Shown here: piece after piece, positions 25,173 through 33,161 of the stretch
How the letters are laid out: each line of letters opens with the position of its first letter
How positions within the stretch are numbered: position 1 is the first letter of the stretch
Source of the DNA: Thermohalobaculum sp039178805
GTDB taxonomy: Bacteria; Pseudomonadota; Alphaproteobacteria; Rhodobacterales; Rhodobacteraceae
Direction: 5' to 3'
NCBI GenBank assembly: GCA_039178805.1
Contig: JBCDFC010000002.1
Coordinates: 1-54,913, forward strand
Length of the DNA: 54,913 bases
Notes under the pieces: model-generated
What the model saw: the letters and a program-made list of their open reading frames with translations, nothing else
Databases searched by the model: none
Told to the model about the DNA's origin: nothing
Translations under genes and position numbers: made by a program

Positions 25173-26429
25173 TCAGGCTTCGCTGAAGAGGCGGCCCGTG
25201 GCGCGTTCGTAGACGTCGAGCGTGGCGCGTTTCATGGTGGCGACCGTGTAGCGTGCGTGGACGCGGGCGCGGGCGGCGAGATGCATATGCGCCTTGGCGG
25301 AAGGGTCCATCTCGAGCATGTGCTGGATCGCGTTCGCCAGCGCCTTCGCATCGCCCGGCGGGTAGAGGAGGCCCGTCTCGCCATCGGCCACCGTCTCGCG
25401 CGCCCCCCCATGGTCGGTCGCGATGACTGGACGGCCCATGGCCTGGGCCTCGACAGCGACGCGTCCGAAGGCTTCGGGCTCGATCGAGGCCGAGATGACG
25501 ACGCTTGCGAGTTTGTAGGCGGCGGCCATGTCGCTGACCGCGCCTGCAAGATGCACGAAACCGCCGACGCCCTTGCTCTGGATCCGCTTCTCCAGCACCC
25601 GGGAGAAGCCCGATCCGCTGTCTTCGCCGACGAAGAGCACGATGAAATCGGGGCCGCCTCGGATCGAGGCGAGCTCGGCCGCGGCGTCGATCAGGCTTTC
25701 GCCGCCCTTCCAGCGCGTGAGCCGTCCTGGCAGCATGATCACGGGGCGTGGGTCGTCGAGGAGGCCCCAGCGTTCGGCGAGGCCGGCCGTGCGGGCGCCG
25801 CCGACCACGTCCTCGGAGAACACATCCGTGTCCGCGCCGCGGGGGATCACCACGATGCGCTCCGGGCCGACCCTGTGGCGTTCCATCACGAGGCTGCGGA
25901 TATGCTCGGAGACGGCGATGACAGGACTGCCGGCCGCCATGACGCCATTGTAGAGGCGCTTGCCGGGGAAGCCTTCCGAGTAGCTGCCGTGATAGGTCGT
26001 CACGAACGGGATGCCGCATCGCCCTGCGGCCCATTTCGCGGACCATGCCGGGGCACGCGATCGCGCGTGGATGAGATCGACGCCTTCGGCTGCGACCAGA
26101 CGTTCAAGAACGCCGGCGTTTTGCCAGATGTTGAACGGGTTCTTGGTGGCGGCGTTCATCTCCACGATCTCGCCACCGGCCCGCATCACGCGGGCGGCGA
26201 GCTGACCGCCCTCGGTCGCCACCAGCGCCCGCCCGCCCGCCTCGACGACAGCCTCCGCGATCTCCAATGTGCCGCGCTCGACGCCGCCGATACCGAGGCG
26301 TGGGACGACTTGCAGGATCGTGAGCGGCCTATCCGCCAAACGCGCGGTGCCGAGCGCAGTGGGGTTGAGCGCCACCGAAGGCTCGCTAGGCTGCGGCGCA
26401 GAGGCACGGTGGAGGGATGAGCCCGACAT
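25173..26429 (-). CDS. Family 4 glycosyltransferase (GT-B fold)
   Basis: A 418-residue retaining glycosyltransferase. The acceptor domain begins TILQVVPRLGIGGVERGTLE; the donor domain has VIMLPGRLTRWKGGESLIDA and the E-x7-E signature EAFGRVAVEAQAMGRPVIA with HGGARETV. Length and order are normal. The first 35 residues are unstructured. The ATG at 26429 has CCGGAG seven bases upstream, inside the coding sequence of the divergent hydrolase; the two start codons overlap on opposite strands at 26427-26430. Related proteins build lipopolysaccharide or capsule. The exact sugar is unknown. Confidence 0.9.
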   Translation of the reverse strand: MSGSSLHRASAPQPSEPSVALNPTALGTARLADRPLTILQVVPRLGIGGVERGTLEIAEAVVEAGGRALVATEGGQLAARVMRAGGEIVEMNAATKNPFNIWQNAGVLERLVAAEGVDLIHARSRAPAWSAKWAAGRCGIPFVTTYHGSYSEGFPGKRLYNGVMAAGSPVIAVSEHIRSLVMERHRVGPERIVVIPRGADTDVFSEDVVGGARTAGLAERWGLLDDPRPVIMLPGRLTRWKGGESLIDAAAELASIRGGPDFIVLFVGEDSGSGFSRVLEKRIQSKGVGGFVHLAGAVSDMAAAYKLASVVISASIEPEAFGRVAVEAQAMGRPVIATDHGGARETVADGETGLLYPPGDAKALANAIQHMLEMDPSAKAHMHLAARARVHARYTVATMKRATLDVYERATGRLFSEA

Positions 26430-27189
26430 GAAAGCTCCGGAAACGCTCGATCTCGGCGCGGAACGACGCCTTGCATATCATAGAACGCCCGCGACGGGTG
26501 ACGGAATGGGGCATCCTGGTATCGTTTTCCTGGGCGGCTTCTCATCCGACATGACCGGGACCAAGGCGACCCATCTCGAGGCTTGGGCGCGGGAGAAGGG
26601 CAGGGCGTTTCTGCGCTTCGACTATCGCGGCCATGGGGTGAGTTCGGGGACCTTCGAGGAAGGCGCCATCGGGGATTGGGCGTCGGATGCGATCGCCGTG
26701 ATCGACCATCTGACCGACGGGCCGCAGATCCTCGTCGGCTCCTCGATGGGGGGGTGGATCTCGCTCTTGGTGGCCAAGCCGCGCGTCTCAAGGGTTGCCG
26801 CACTCGTCGGGATCGCCGCGGCGCCGGATTTCACGGAAGACGGGATCTGGGCGGCTCTCGATGAGGAGGCGCGTGCGGTTCTGATGCGGGAGGGCAAAGT
26901 CGCGATGCCGAGCGACTATTGGGATGAGCCATATGTGATCACGCGGCGGCTGATCGAGGAGGGTCGCGGCAACCTTGTGCTGCGCACGCCGCTGGAGCTG
27001 CCTTTCCCAGTGCGGCTGTTGCATGGGACGGCCGATGCGGATGTGCCCGTAGAGCGGGGCACGCTGCTCCTCGATCACATGAGCTGTGCGGATGCGCGGC
27101 TGACGCTCGTGAAGGATGCGGATCACCGATTTTCAGGCCCGGCTGAGCTCGATCTCATTGTCGATACGGTTGCGGGGTTGCCTGTATAG
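26428..27189 (+). CDS. Alpha/beta hydrolase (ABHD10-like)
   Basis: A 253-residue cytosolic serine hydrolase. The oxyanion strand reads GIVFLGGFSSDMTGTKA, the nucleophile elbow is GSSMGG (Ser near residue 106), the acid is probably in HGTADADVP and the histidine in DADHRFSG. The fold resembles ABHD10-type thioesterases that cleave acyl groups from proteins or glucuronides. The ATG at 26428 overlaps the start codon of the minus-strand glycosyltransferase; GGAGGG lies 11 bases upstream. It is convergent with the following SDR. Confidence 0.85.
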   Translation: MKAPETLDLGAERRLAYHRTPATGDGMGHPGIVFLGGFSSDMTGTKATHLEAWAREKGRAFLRFDYRGHGVSSGTFEEGAIGDWASDAIAVIDHLTDGPQILVGSSMGGWISLLVAKPRVSRVAALVGIAAAPDFTEDGIWAALDEEARAVLMREGKVAMPSDYWDEPYVITRRLIEEGRGNLVLRTPLELPFPVRLLHGTADADVPVERGTLLLDHMSCADARLTLVKDADHRFSGPAELDLIVDTVAGLPV

Positions 27190-27250
27190 CGCTTCCCCGG
27201 CTGCTGTTCGGCGGTGCTGCCTCTGCTAGGTGCGATCCACCCACGCCCCA

Positions 27251-27946
27251 TCAGAACGGTATCGCTGCGCCTCGGTAGTCCTCGAAGACACCGGTTGTCT
27301 CGGGCGACAGGGTGTCGAAACGGGCGAGGAGGCCGGAGACTGCTTGTTGGACGAGGATGTCGGCGCCGCTGCCGCCCATGTCGGTCTTGACCCAGCCCGG
27401 GTGATAGGCGCCTACGGCAATGCCATCGCCCGTAAGATCCTGTGCGAGGTTGCGGGCGAGGTTCGTCGCCGCCGCTTTCGATGCCCGGTAGATGTACGAG
27501 CCTCCGGGTGCCCGCGCGCTCGAGCCCATGATCGAGGATAGGATCGCGATGCGTGGCCGAGCGGCGCCACGGAGATGGCCGAGAAACGCCTCAACCGTGA
27601 AGAACACGCCGGCGACGTTTGTCATGAGCCCGCTCTGCCAAGCGTCCGCGCCGAACGCCGTTGTGCCGAGCTTGCCGCGGCCGATGTATTGTCCCGCATT
27701 GCAGACGAGGAGATCGACAGGGGCGGGGACGGCCTTGGCGGCAGCCGCGAGCGTGTCTGGCGCGGTGACATCCGCTTGGTGACGCGTAAGGGCGTTGCCG
27801 GTGTCGGCGCCGAGGTCGCGCAGCGCTGCTGCATCGGGATCGCGGGCGATGGCTGAGACGCGATGACCTTGTGCAATCGCCTGGCGCGTGAGCTCCAAAC
27901 CGATGCCGCGATTGGCGCCGGTTATCACAAAGTGCTGTCCTGGCAT
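27251..27946 (-). CDS. SDR-family oxidoreductase
   Basis: A 231-residue classical short-chain dehydrogenase. VITGANRGIGLEL at the start is the NAD(P) motif, CNAG follows near residue 80, the catalytic serine is in ILSSIMGSS, and YRASK gives the YxxxK pair; PGWVKTDMGG is the usual loop after it. The pattern resembles CsgA/sniffer-like SDRs. It is divergent from a second SDR gene (109-base gap) and convergent with the hydrolase. The substrate is unknown. Confidence 0.9.
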   Translation of the reverse strand: MPGQHFVITGANRGIGLELTRQAIAQGHRVSAIARDPDAAALRDLGADTGNALTRHQADVTAPDTLAAAAKAVPAPVDLLVCNAGQYIGRGKLGTTAFGADAWQSGLMTNVAGVFFTVEAFLGHLRGAARPRIAILSSIMGSSARAPGGSYIYRASKAAATNLARNLAQDLTGDGIAVGAYHPGWVKTDMGGSGADILVQQAVSGLLARFDTLSPETTGVFEDYRGAAIPF

Positions 27947-28055
27947 GGTCGCCTCATCTCTTGTGCGCTGCGGCCTGGGCATTAGCGTGGCAGCCGAAGC
28001 GCCGCCAAGGCGCAGATCCGCCCTGAGACCGCTTGGAGACCGCCCGGAGACCACC

Positions 28056-28778
28056 ATGACATCCACATACAAGCATGCGCTCATCATCGGTGCTGGCAGC
28101 GGTTTATCCGCCGCACTTGCCAGACAGTTCGCCAGGGAGGGCCTCGCGGTCAGTCTTGCCGCGCGCAACCCCGCGAAACTCGGTCACTTGGCGGAGGAGA
28201 CGGGCGCCGCGCTCTACCCCTGCGACGCTGGCGATCATGGCAAGGTCGCAGCGCTTTTCCAGGCGCTCGATGGATCGACCGCGGGGGCGCCGGACGTGCT
28301 CGTCTACAATCCGTCGGCGCGCCAGCGCGGGCCGCTTGTCGAGCTCGATCCGGCGACGGTGACGGCTGCGGTTCAGGTGACGGCGCTCGGCGCGTTCTAT
28401 GCGGCACAAGAGGCGGCGCGGCGCATGCTGCCTGCGGGCGATGGGCCGGGCCATGGTGCGCTGCTTTTTACCGGGGCTTCTGCTGGGGTGAAGGGCTATG
28501 CGCACTCGGCCCCCTTCGCGATGGGGAAGTTTGCGCTTCGCGGCCTCGCGCAGTCGCTTGCCCGTGAGCTGCAACCCCGTGGGATCCATGTCGGCCATTT
28601 CGTCATCGATGGCGGCATCAGGAACGACAGCCGGCCCGAACGTGTAGAGAGCGCCGACCGACCCGACTCGATGCTCGATCCCGTGGCAATCGCCGAAAGC
28701 TACTGGCACTTCCTTTGCCAGGATCGGTCCTCTTGGGCCTGGGAGATCGAGCTTCGCCCATGGGTCGAGACGTTCTGA
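28056..28778 (+). CDS. SDR-family protein with Phe in place of catalytic Tyr
   Basis: A 240-residue SDR-fold protein. The cofactor motif is IIGAGSGLSAALAR and the central motif VYNPSARQ. The serine is in TGASAGVKG, but the YxxxK site reads FAMGK, so the tyrosine is phenylalanine. This is a recurrent variant in one SDR subgroup whose ending (HVGHFVIDGGI) is also seen here. The ATG at 28056 has GGAGACC upstream, and that heptamer occurs twice in this leader with a related TGAGACC before it. The gene is divergent from the classical SDR at 27251-27946. Confidence 0.85.
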   Translation: MTSTYKHALIIGAGSGLSAALARQFAREGLAVSLAARNPAKLGHLAEETGAALYPCDAGDHGKVAALFQALDGSTAGAPDVLVYNPSARQRGPLVELDPATVTAAVQVTALGAFYAAQEAARRMLPAGDGPGHGALLFTGASAGVKGYAHSAPFAMGKFALRGLAQSLARELQPRGIHVGHFVIDGGIRNDSRPERVESADRPDSMLDPVAIAESYWHFLCQDRSSWAWEIELRPWVETF

Positions 28779-28789
28779 CTGGGCCTGAG

Positions 28790-29260
28790 TCAGATGGGCT
28801 CGATAGCGTCGCCCAAGGCGATCGAGCCCGGCTCGATGACGGTTGCCGTGATCCCGCCATGGCCCCGCACGGCGCTGTAGCCGCCTGGTCCCAGGACTTC
28901 CTCCATGCGCGAGCAAGGGGCGCAGAGGCCGGTGCCTTCGAGCAGCGCGCCGCCTACCCGGAAACGTCGCTTCCGCAGACCGAGGAGGTTGATCCCCGCG
29001 ACGACAAGGTTGCGGCGCAAGAGCTCGGGCGTCACGGCGTTCTGGCCCAACAGTGCTGCGATCACCGCTAGATGCTCTGCCTGCACGAGGGTCACGGCGC
29101 GTTTGCCCGGCCGCGTTCTATGATCGCCCACAATGCCCTCGGGCATCACCTCGGCCGAGGTGAGTGGTTCAAGCGGGGTGCGTCGGCCGGGTCGGACACC
29201 GATCCATTTCAGGCTGCCGGGCTGGGCATGCCGGTTGGTGAGGCTGTCGAGCGTTTCCAT
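28790..29260 (-). CDS. MOSC-domain protein
   Basis: A 156-residue MOSC (molybdenum cofactor sulfurase C-terminal) domain protein. Marks are SLKWIGVRPGRRTPLEPLTS, the loop GIVGDHRTRPGKRAVTLVQA and ELLRRNLVVAGINLLGLRKR, followed by the cysteine in GTGLCAPCSRME. Stand-alone MOSC proteins bind sulfur or reduce N-hydroxylated compounds when joined to redox partners. It begins 14 bases after a small membrane-protein gene on the same strand and is convergent with the SDR gene (11-base gap). Confidence 0.88.
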   Translation of the reverse strand: METLDSLTNRHAQPGSLKWIGVRPGRRTPLEPLTSAEVMPEGIVGDHRTRPGKRAVTLVQAEHLAVIAALLGQNAVTPELLRRNLVVAGINLLGLRKRRFRVGGALLEGTGLCAPCSRMEEVLGPGGYSAVRGHGGITATVIEPGSIALGDAIEPI

Positions 29261-29274
29261 GCGCGTCTGAGACG

Positions 29275-29493
29275 TTAGCCGAGTATGCCGGCCGCGACGA
29301 GCAATGCCATGCCGAGAAAGGCCAGGCCGAGGCCGATGCCGTTCTCCAGCACGAGCCTGCGAAAGGCGGCATTCGCGTCCTCGGCTTCGGGGCTGCGGGC
29401 AAGCCTGCGTGCGCGCAGGAGCACACGAAGGATAAACACCAACCCTGCTATCACCAGCAGCAGGCCAACCGCGATGAGGATCTGCATCGTCAT
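29275..29493 (-). CDS. Small two-helix membrane protein
   Basis: Unrecognised 72-residue protein with two transmembrane helices (ILIAVGLLLVIAGLVFILRV and IGLGLAFLGMALLVAAGIL) joined by a basic loop and an acidic stretch (ARRLARSPEAEDANAAFRRL). The start at 29493 is one of several nearby ATGs (29487 is an alternative). It lies 14 bases upstream of the MOSC gene, so the two are co-transcribed. No function can be assigned. Confidence 0.55.
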   Translation of the reverse strand: MTMQILIAVGLLLVIAGLVFILRVLLRARRLARSPEAEDANAAFRRLVLENGIGLGLAFLGMALLVAAGILG

Positions 29494-29755
29494 GTTCCCA
29501 GCGAGCATTCCGCTCCCCGCTCTCCTGTCAGCCCTCTCATCGGGTGGCAAGGCGGATGCTGCGAATCGCCCCCTCGATAGCGCAGCGCGCAAGCGGCCGC
29601 GCATGGCCCTCCGGTCGTTTCATCGAGGAACGAAACACGCACTGGGCGATTTGGCGCTGGGTTGCGGGCGGATTGGTCGCTCTGCCGCAGAAAGAGATGA
29701 TGGACGCGGCGATGATCTGACACTACCTTAAAGTGGAAGAGATCGGGAGAACGGA

Positions 29756-29890
29756 ATGATCTTCGCTGTGTCGATCGCACTGATGGTCGGGCTTGGCTGT
29801 TTCGCCCTGCAAGCCGCGAAAGCGGAAGTTCGTCAGCCAGTGCGCATTCGCGTCGAGGAAGATCCGCGCAAGCGCGATCGGCGTCTCTAA
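29756..29890 (+). CDS. Very small membrane or exported protein (44 aa)
   Basis: This frame of 44 residues has a strong binding site (CGGGAGAACGGA just before ATG). It encodes a hydrophobic segment (IFAVSIALMVGLGCFALQAA) and a highly charged tail (RIRVEEDPRKRDRRL). The segment could be a signal anchor, with the basic tail in the cytoplasm or periplasm. It is unrecognised. The 262-base gap before it is divergent from the small membrane-protein gene at 29493 and shows no other gene. Confidence 0.45.
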   Translation: MIFAVSIALMVGLGCFALQAAKAEVRQPVRIRVEEDPRKRDRRL

Positions 29891-30037
29891 GGCGCGCAGC
29901 TCGAACGAGCCCTGGCAACAGGCGGGCCGGATTGCCGTGCCCGCCTTTCGCTTTGGCTCAAGAACGTTCACATTGCCGAAACCTGAAGGCGCGGCCGTCG
30001 CGCGTCGCCAGGGCGCGTCCGGCAAATTGAGGCTACC

Positions 30038-30739
30038 ATGTCGATCTGGAGCCGTTTGAAGGCGAGCCTTTCCGCGCTCGGTCGTGGCGAGCCGATCACG
30101 CGCGTGCTGGAAGCGCTCGCGCGCGACCCCGATCCTGAGCACAGCGTTGCCTTTACGATCGCGGTGATCGCGCTCGGCGCTAAGATGGCTAAAGCCGATG
30201 GCCAAGTGACCCGCGACGAGATCTCGGCCTTCCGAAGGGTCTTTCACATCCCGCCCGAGGCCGAGCCAGAGGCGGCGCGGGTCTACAATCTCGCCCGGAC
30301 GGATGTCGCCGGTTTCGAGGTCTATGCCCAGCAGATCGCCCGCATGTTCCACGACAGGCCGGAGATGCTGGAGGATATGCTCGAGGGCCTCGTCTATGTG
30401 GCGGCGGCGGACGGCATGTACCATCCAGCCGAAGCCGCTTTTCTGGAGCGTGTGACCGCGATTTTCAAAATCGGGGCCGACACGTTTCGGAGCATTCGGG
30501 CCCGCCATCTCCCGGGCGAGGAAGATCCGTGGGCGGTGCTCGGCCTGGCACCTGGTACGCCGCAGCCCGCTTTGCAGCGCCACTACCGCAAGCTCGTGCG
30601 CAGGCTGCATCCCGACAGCCTGGTTGCCCGGGGCGTGCCGGTGGAAGCGCGTGCTCTGGCGGAACGCAGGCTTGCCGCCGTGAACGCGGCCTATGCCGAA
30701 GTGGTGAGCCGCGCTCCGGAGCCGGCGAGCTCGACTTAA
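30038..30739 (+). CDS. TerB-J-domain (DjlA-like) protein
   Basis: A 233-residue soluble protein. The TerB-like helical domain spans about residues 25-150 (FTIAVIALGAKMAKADGQVT, then RDEISAFRRVFHI and GLVYVAAADGMYHPAEAAFL), with acidic metal-type positions. A J-domain fills the C-terminus (EDPWAVLGLAPGTPQPALQR, with HPD in RRLHPDSL), so it should recruit DnaK. It lacks the N-terminal membrane helix of E. coli DjlA. It is convergent with the flavin reductase gene. Confidence 0.9.
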   Translation: MSIWSRLKASLSALGRGEPITRVLEALARDPDPEHSVAFTIAVIALGAKMAKADGQVTRDEISAFRRVFHIPPEAEPEAARVYNLARTDVAGFEVYAQQIARMFHDRPEMLEDMLEGLVYVAAADGMYHPAEAAFLERVTAIFKIGADTFRSIRARHLPGEEDPWAVLGLAPGTPQPALQRHYRKLVRRLHPDSLVARGVPVEARALAERRLAAVNAAYAEVVSRAPEPASST

Positions 30740-30743
30740 GCTG

Positions 30744-30764
30744 ACGAGGCGAAACGCCTTCGTT
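30744..30764. terminator. Weak hairpin between convergent genes
   Basis: AGGCG at 30747-30751, loop AAA, CGCCT at 30755-30759, with partial extension on both sides. It sits just after the TerB/J-domain stop and before the end of the convergent flavin reductase gene. Stem is short. Confidence 0.3.
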
Positions 30765-30772
30765 CGAGTGCT

Positions 30773-31255
30773 TCAGCCCAGGGTCGCGAAGTTGCCGGCA
30801 TGATAGACCAACGCCCGCCCTTCGTGACGCGAGAAGCCTAGGACGCGGCCCATTAGAATGTCGTGGTCGCCGGCCGTCACCCGCTCGTAGAGCGTGCAGT
30901 CGAAGCGGGCGAGCGAACCGTTGATGAGCGGCGCGCCCCGCTCCCCCGGTCGCCAGGCCACATGGCTGAACTTGTCCATGCCGCGGGTCGCGAAGACCTT
31001 GGCGATGTCCTCCTGATCCGCCGCCAGCACGTTCACCGCGAAGGTGTCGGCGCCGCGGAAGAGCTCATAGCTCGCAGCCTCATGCGCGAGGCAGACGAGG
31101 AGGATGGGCGGCGCGAGCGAGACCGAAGTGAAGCTGTTCGCGGTGAAGCCTGCCGGTGCACCGGAACGATCGGCCGTCGTGACGATGGTCACGCCCGTTG
31201 CAAAAGCGCCGAGGGCGCGCCGGAGCGCGAGCGTGTCGGAAGGTGACTGCATCAT
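30773..31255 (-). CDS. Flavin reductase-like FMN-binding protein
   Basis: A 160-residue flavin reductase domain protein. LRRALGAFATGVTIVTT at the start, the FMN-binding GFTANSFTSVSLAPPILLVC, and the C-terminal HDILMGRVLGFSRHEGRALV with a final YHAGNFATLG match the group supplying reduced flavin to two-component monooxygenases. No partner monooxygenase is adjacent. The start at 31255 is an ATG; another ATG follows directly, and the frame is open 25 codons upstream. Confidence 0.88.
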   Translation of the reverse strand: MMQSPSDTLALRRALGAFATGVTIVTTADRSGAPAGFTANSFTSVSLAPPILLVCLAHEAASYELFRGADTFAVNVLAADQEDIAKVFATRGMDKFSHVAWRPGERGAPLINGSLARFDCTLYERVTAGDHDILMGRVLGFSRHEGRALVYHAGNFATLG

Positions 31256-31384
31256 GACGACTGTTCCCAGGCGGCGGCATTGCGCCGAACGCGACGAAGC
31301 GCATGTAGCGCAGCCTTCCGCGGATGACACGGGCTAAGCCTGAATAGCGCGGTGTACGAACCAAAAGGCCAGGATGTCGTGGCC

Positions 31385-32011
31385 CTAGCGCGCGATGTAG
31401 CGGTCGGTGCGGTGGTTGAAGGCGATCAGCACGTTCAGAACCGCGGCCCCGGCAGCCGAGGCCAGCACCAGCCAGGGCGCGATCACGAGAAACGCTGCGG
31501 CAAAGAGCCCGGCATCGAAGATCAGTTGCGTCCAGCCCGCGCGAAAGCCAGTCCGCTCCTGCAGGAAGAGCGCGAGGATGCCGATCCCGCCAAGGCTCGC
31601 GCGGTGTCGAAACAGGACGATGAGCCCGACGCTCGTGACGGTGCTGGCGATGATCCCTGCGCTCCAGGGTTCGAGCGGGCCGAGCGGCATGACCCAGGGC
31701 AGAACCGTGGTGCCGACCGACATGCCCGTCACCGCGAGCAACGTGCGCAGTGTGAAGCTCCAGCCCATCCGTAGCACGGCGATCGCGTAGAAGGGCAGAT
31801 TGACGGCGAAGAAGACCACGCCGAAGGGCATCTCCGCGGCATAGGAGACCAGGACAGCCAGCCCCGCAGTCTGTCCCGTCACAAGCTCGGCACTCGTCAG
31901 GATGTGGACGCCGAGGCTCGCCAGCACGATCCCTGTGGCGAGGCCGGCTGCGTCTTCGAGGGGGGAGTGTCGAAGCGGATCGCCCGCCGATACGGCTTTA
32001 CGATCAGTCAT
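31385..32011 (-). CDS. YitT-family membrane protein
   Basis: A 208-residue protein with five or six transmembrane helices in the YitT/DUF161 pattern: LATGIVLASLGVHILTSAEL, TGQTAGLAVLVSYAAEMPFG, LPFYAIAVLRMGWSFTLRTL and FRHRASLGGIGILALFLQER. The family has no proven substrate. The start codon overlaps the end of nudC by 8 bases, so expression is coupled. Confidence 0.85.
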   Translation of the reverse strand: MTDRKAVSAGDPLRHSPLEDAAGLATGIVLASLGVHILTSAELVTGQTAGLAVLVSYAAEMPFGVVFFAVNLPFYAIAVLRMGWSFTLRTLLAVTGMSVGTTVLPWVMPLGPLEPWSAGIIASTVTSVGLIVLFRHRASLGGIGILALFLQERTGFRAGWTQLIFDAGLFAAAFLVIAPWLVLASAAGAAVLNVLIAFNHRTDRYIAR

Positions 32012-32933
32012 CGAAGTCGGCGACCTCGCCCGCTGCCCAAGCGGCGAGGATGTTGCGCGCGATGGCGTCGAGACGCGGTGCACCGAGCGTGGGGTGTTCG
32101 CCCGCAAGCGCCTTGATCATCTCATCCCGGCTCGCCCAGGTCGCACTCTCAAGCTCTTCCGGGTCGATCGCGAGCGTCTCGCCCAAGGCTTCAGCCACGC
32201 AGCCGATCATCAGCGTCGAGGGGTAGGGCCAGGGCTGGGTCGCGAGGTAGCGTACCCGGCCGACGGGGACGGACGCCTCCTCCATCACCTCGCGGCGCAC
32301 GGCCTCCTCCGGCGTCTCCCCCGGCTCGACAAAGCCTGCGAGCAGGGAGTGGAGCCCAGGCGGCCAACCGGACTGCCGCCCGATCAGGACATTGTCGCCG
32401 CGTAGGACGAGCATGATCACGACCGGGTCGACCCTTGGGAAATGCTGGGCGCCGCACGCGTCGCAGAGCCGCCGCCATCCCGCATCGACGACCCTGGTGG
32501 GCGCACCGCAGCAAGCACAGAACCGGTGCGTCGCATGCCATCCCAGCAGCGCCTTCCCGGTCGCCGCGATCGCCGCCTCGGTCGCGGAAAGCTCGGCGCT
32601 GATCGAGCGCAGATCGATGAACTTCGCTGCGTCGCCGAGAAGTGTGCTCAAGGCGGTCTCGTCGAGCCGGTTCAGATCCGCTGCAAAACGCGGCGCCCCG
32701 TCGACGGTGCCGAGGAAGATCGGCTTCTCCGCGGCCATTTCCACGAGAGCGGCCGGTGGGAAGGGGCGCAGCTGTTTCTCGTCTTCGAGGTCGACCGCGA
32801 CCTTCCCCTCGAAAAATGCATGGGCCACGGCGGTCGGCGTCTGCATCAACGCTTCGGCCTCGCGGCGGAGATGCGCGGCCCTGTCCAGCCCGTTTCCGGG
32901 TCGAGCGAAGGTGATCCGGTCGAGATGCGACAT
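32004..32933 (-). CDS. nudC: NAD+ diphosphatase NudC (Nudix)
   Basis: Splits NAD(H) to NMN(H) and AMP, and removes NAD caps from RNA in E. coli. The 309-residue protein has a variable N-terminal domain, a zinc ribbon (HRFCACCGAPT and RRLCDACGAQHFPR), the Nudix box GETPEEAVRREVMEEASVPV with its REVMEE core, and the NAD-recognition motif QPWPYPSTLMIG (QPWPFPxS in the family). The ATG at 32933 begins the conserved HLDRITFARPG region; the frame extends 13 codons further. Confidence 0.95.
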   Translation of the reverse strand: MSHLDRITFARPGNGLDRAAHLRREAEALMQTPTAVAHAFFEGKVAVDLEDEKQLRPFPPAALVEMAAEKPIFLGTVDGAPRFAADLNRLDETALSTLLGDAAKFIDLRSISAELSATEAAIAATGKALLGWHATHRFCACCGAPTRVVDAGWRRLCDACGAQHFPRVDPVVIMLVLRGDNVLIGRQSGWPPGLHSLLAGFVEPGETPEEAVRREVMEEASVPVGRVRYLATQPWPYPSTLMIGCVAEALGETLAIDPEELESATWASRDEMIKALAGEHPTLGAPRLDAIARNILAAWAAGEVADFDD

Positions 32934-33014
32934 GCCTGTCCGAGAGACGGTTCGAGAGTGGGCGTAGAGCAAGCCGGGTGATGGCAGAGGGCCCCCGCCC
33001 TGGCAAGGCGCCCC

Positions 33015-33043
33015 TTGTCCCAGGTGGATCGCGCTGCTAACTG
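33015..33043 (+). promoter_or_regulatory. Possible sigma-70-type promoter of the SRP RNA
   Basis: TTGTCC at 33015-33020 and TAACTG at 33038-33043 are 17 bases apart, and the predicted start near 33050 coincides with the first bases of the RNA stem. The -10 matches the consensus poorly, so this is weak evidence supported mainly by position. Confidence 0.3.
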
Positions 33044-33049
33044 CAATGT

Positions 33050-33146
33050 TGAGAGGTTGGCGCGGGCAGGCACCTCGCCAACCCGGTCAGGTCCGGAAGG
33101 AAGCAGCCGTAACGAGCCACGCTTGGGTCGTTGTCCAGCCTCTCAC
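33050..33146 (+). ncRNA. ffs: Signal recognition particle 4.5S RNA
   Basis: The conserved SRP RNA core is visible: GGTCAGGTCCGGAAGGAAGC is at 33100-33119 and AGCCGTAACGAG follows. The flanks pair as the terminal stem (TGAGAGG at 33050 with CCTCTCA at the 3' end). This is the small bacterial form of about 97 nucleotides. The RNA binds Ffh and directs co-translational membrane insertion. It lies between nudC and the dnaX cluster, as in other Rhodobacterales. The ends are estimates from the stem. Confidence 0.95.
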
Positions 33147-33161
33147 CCCACCCTTTCCGCG

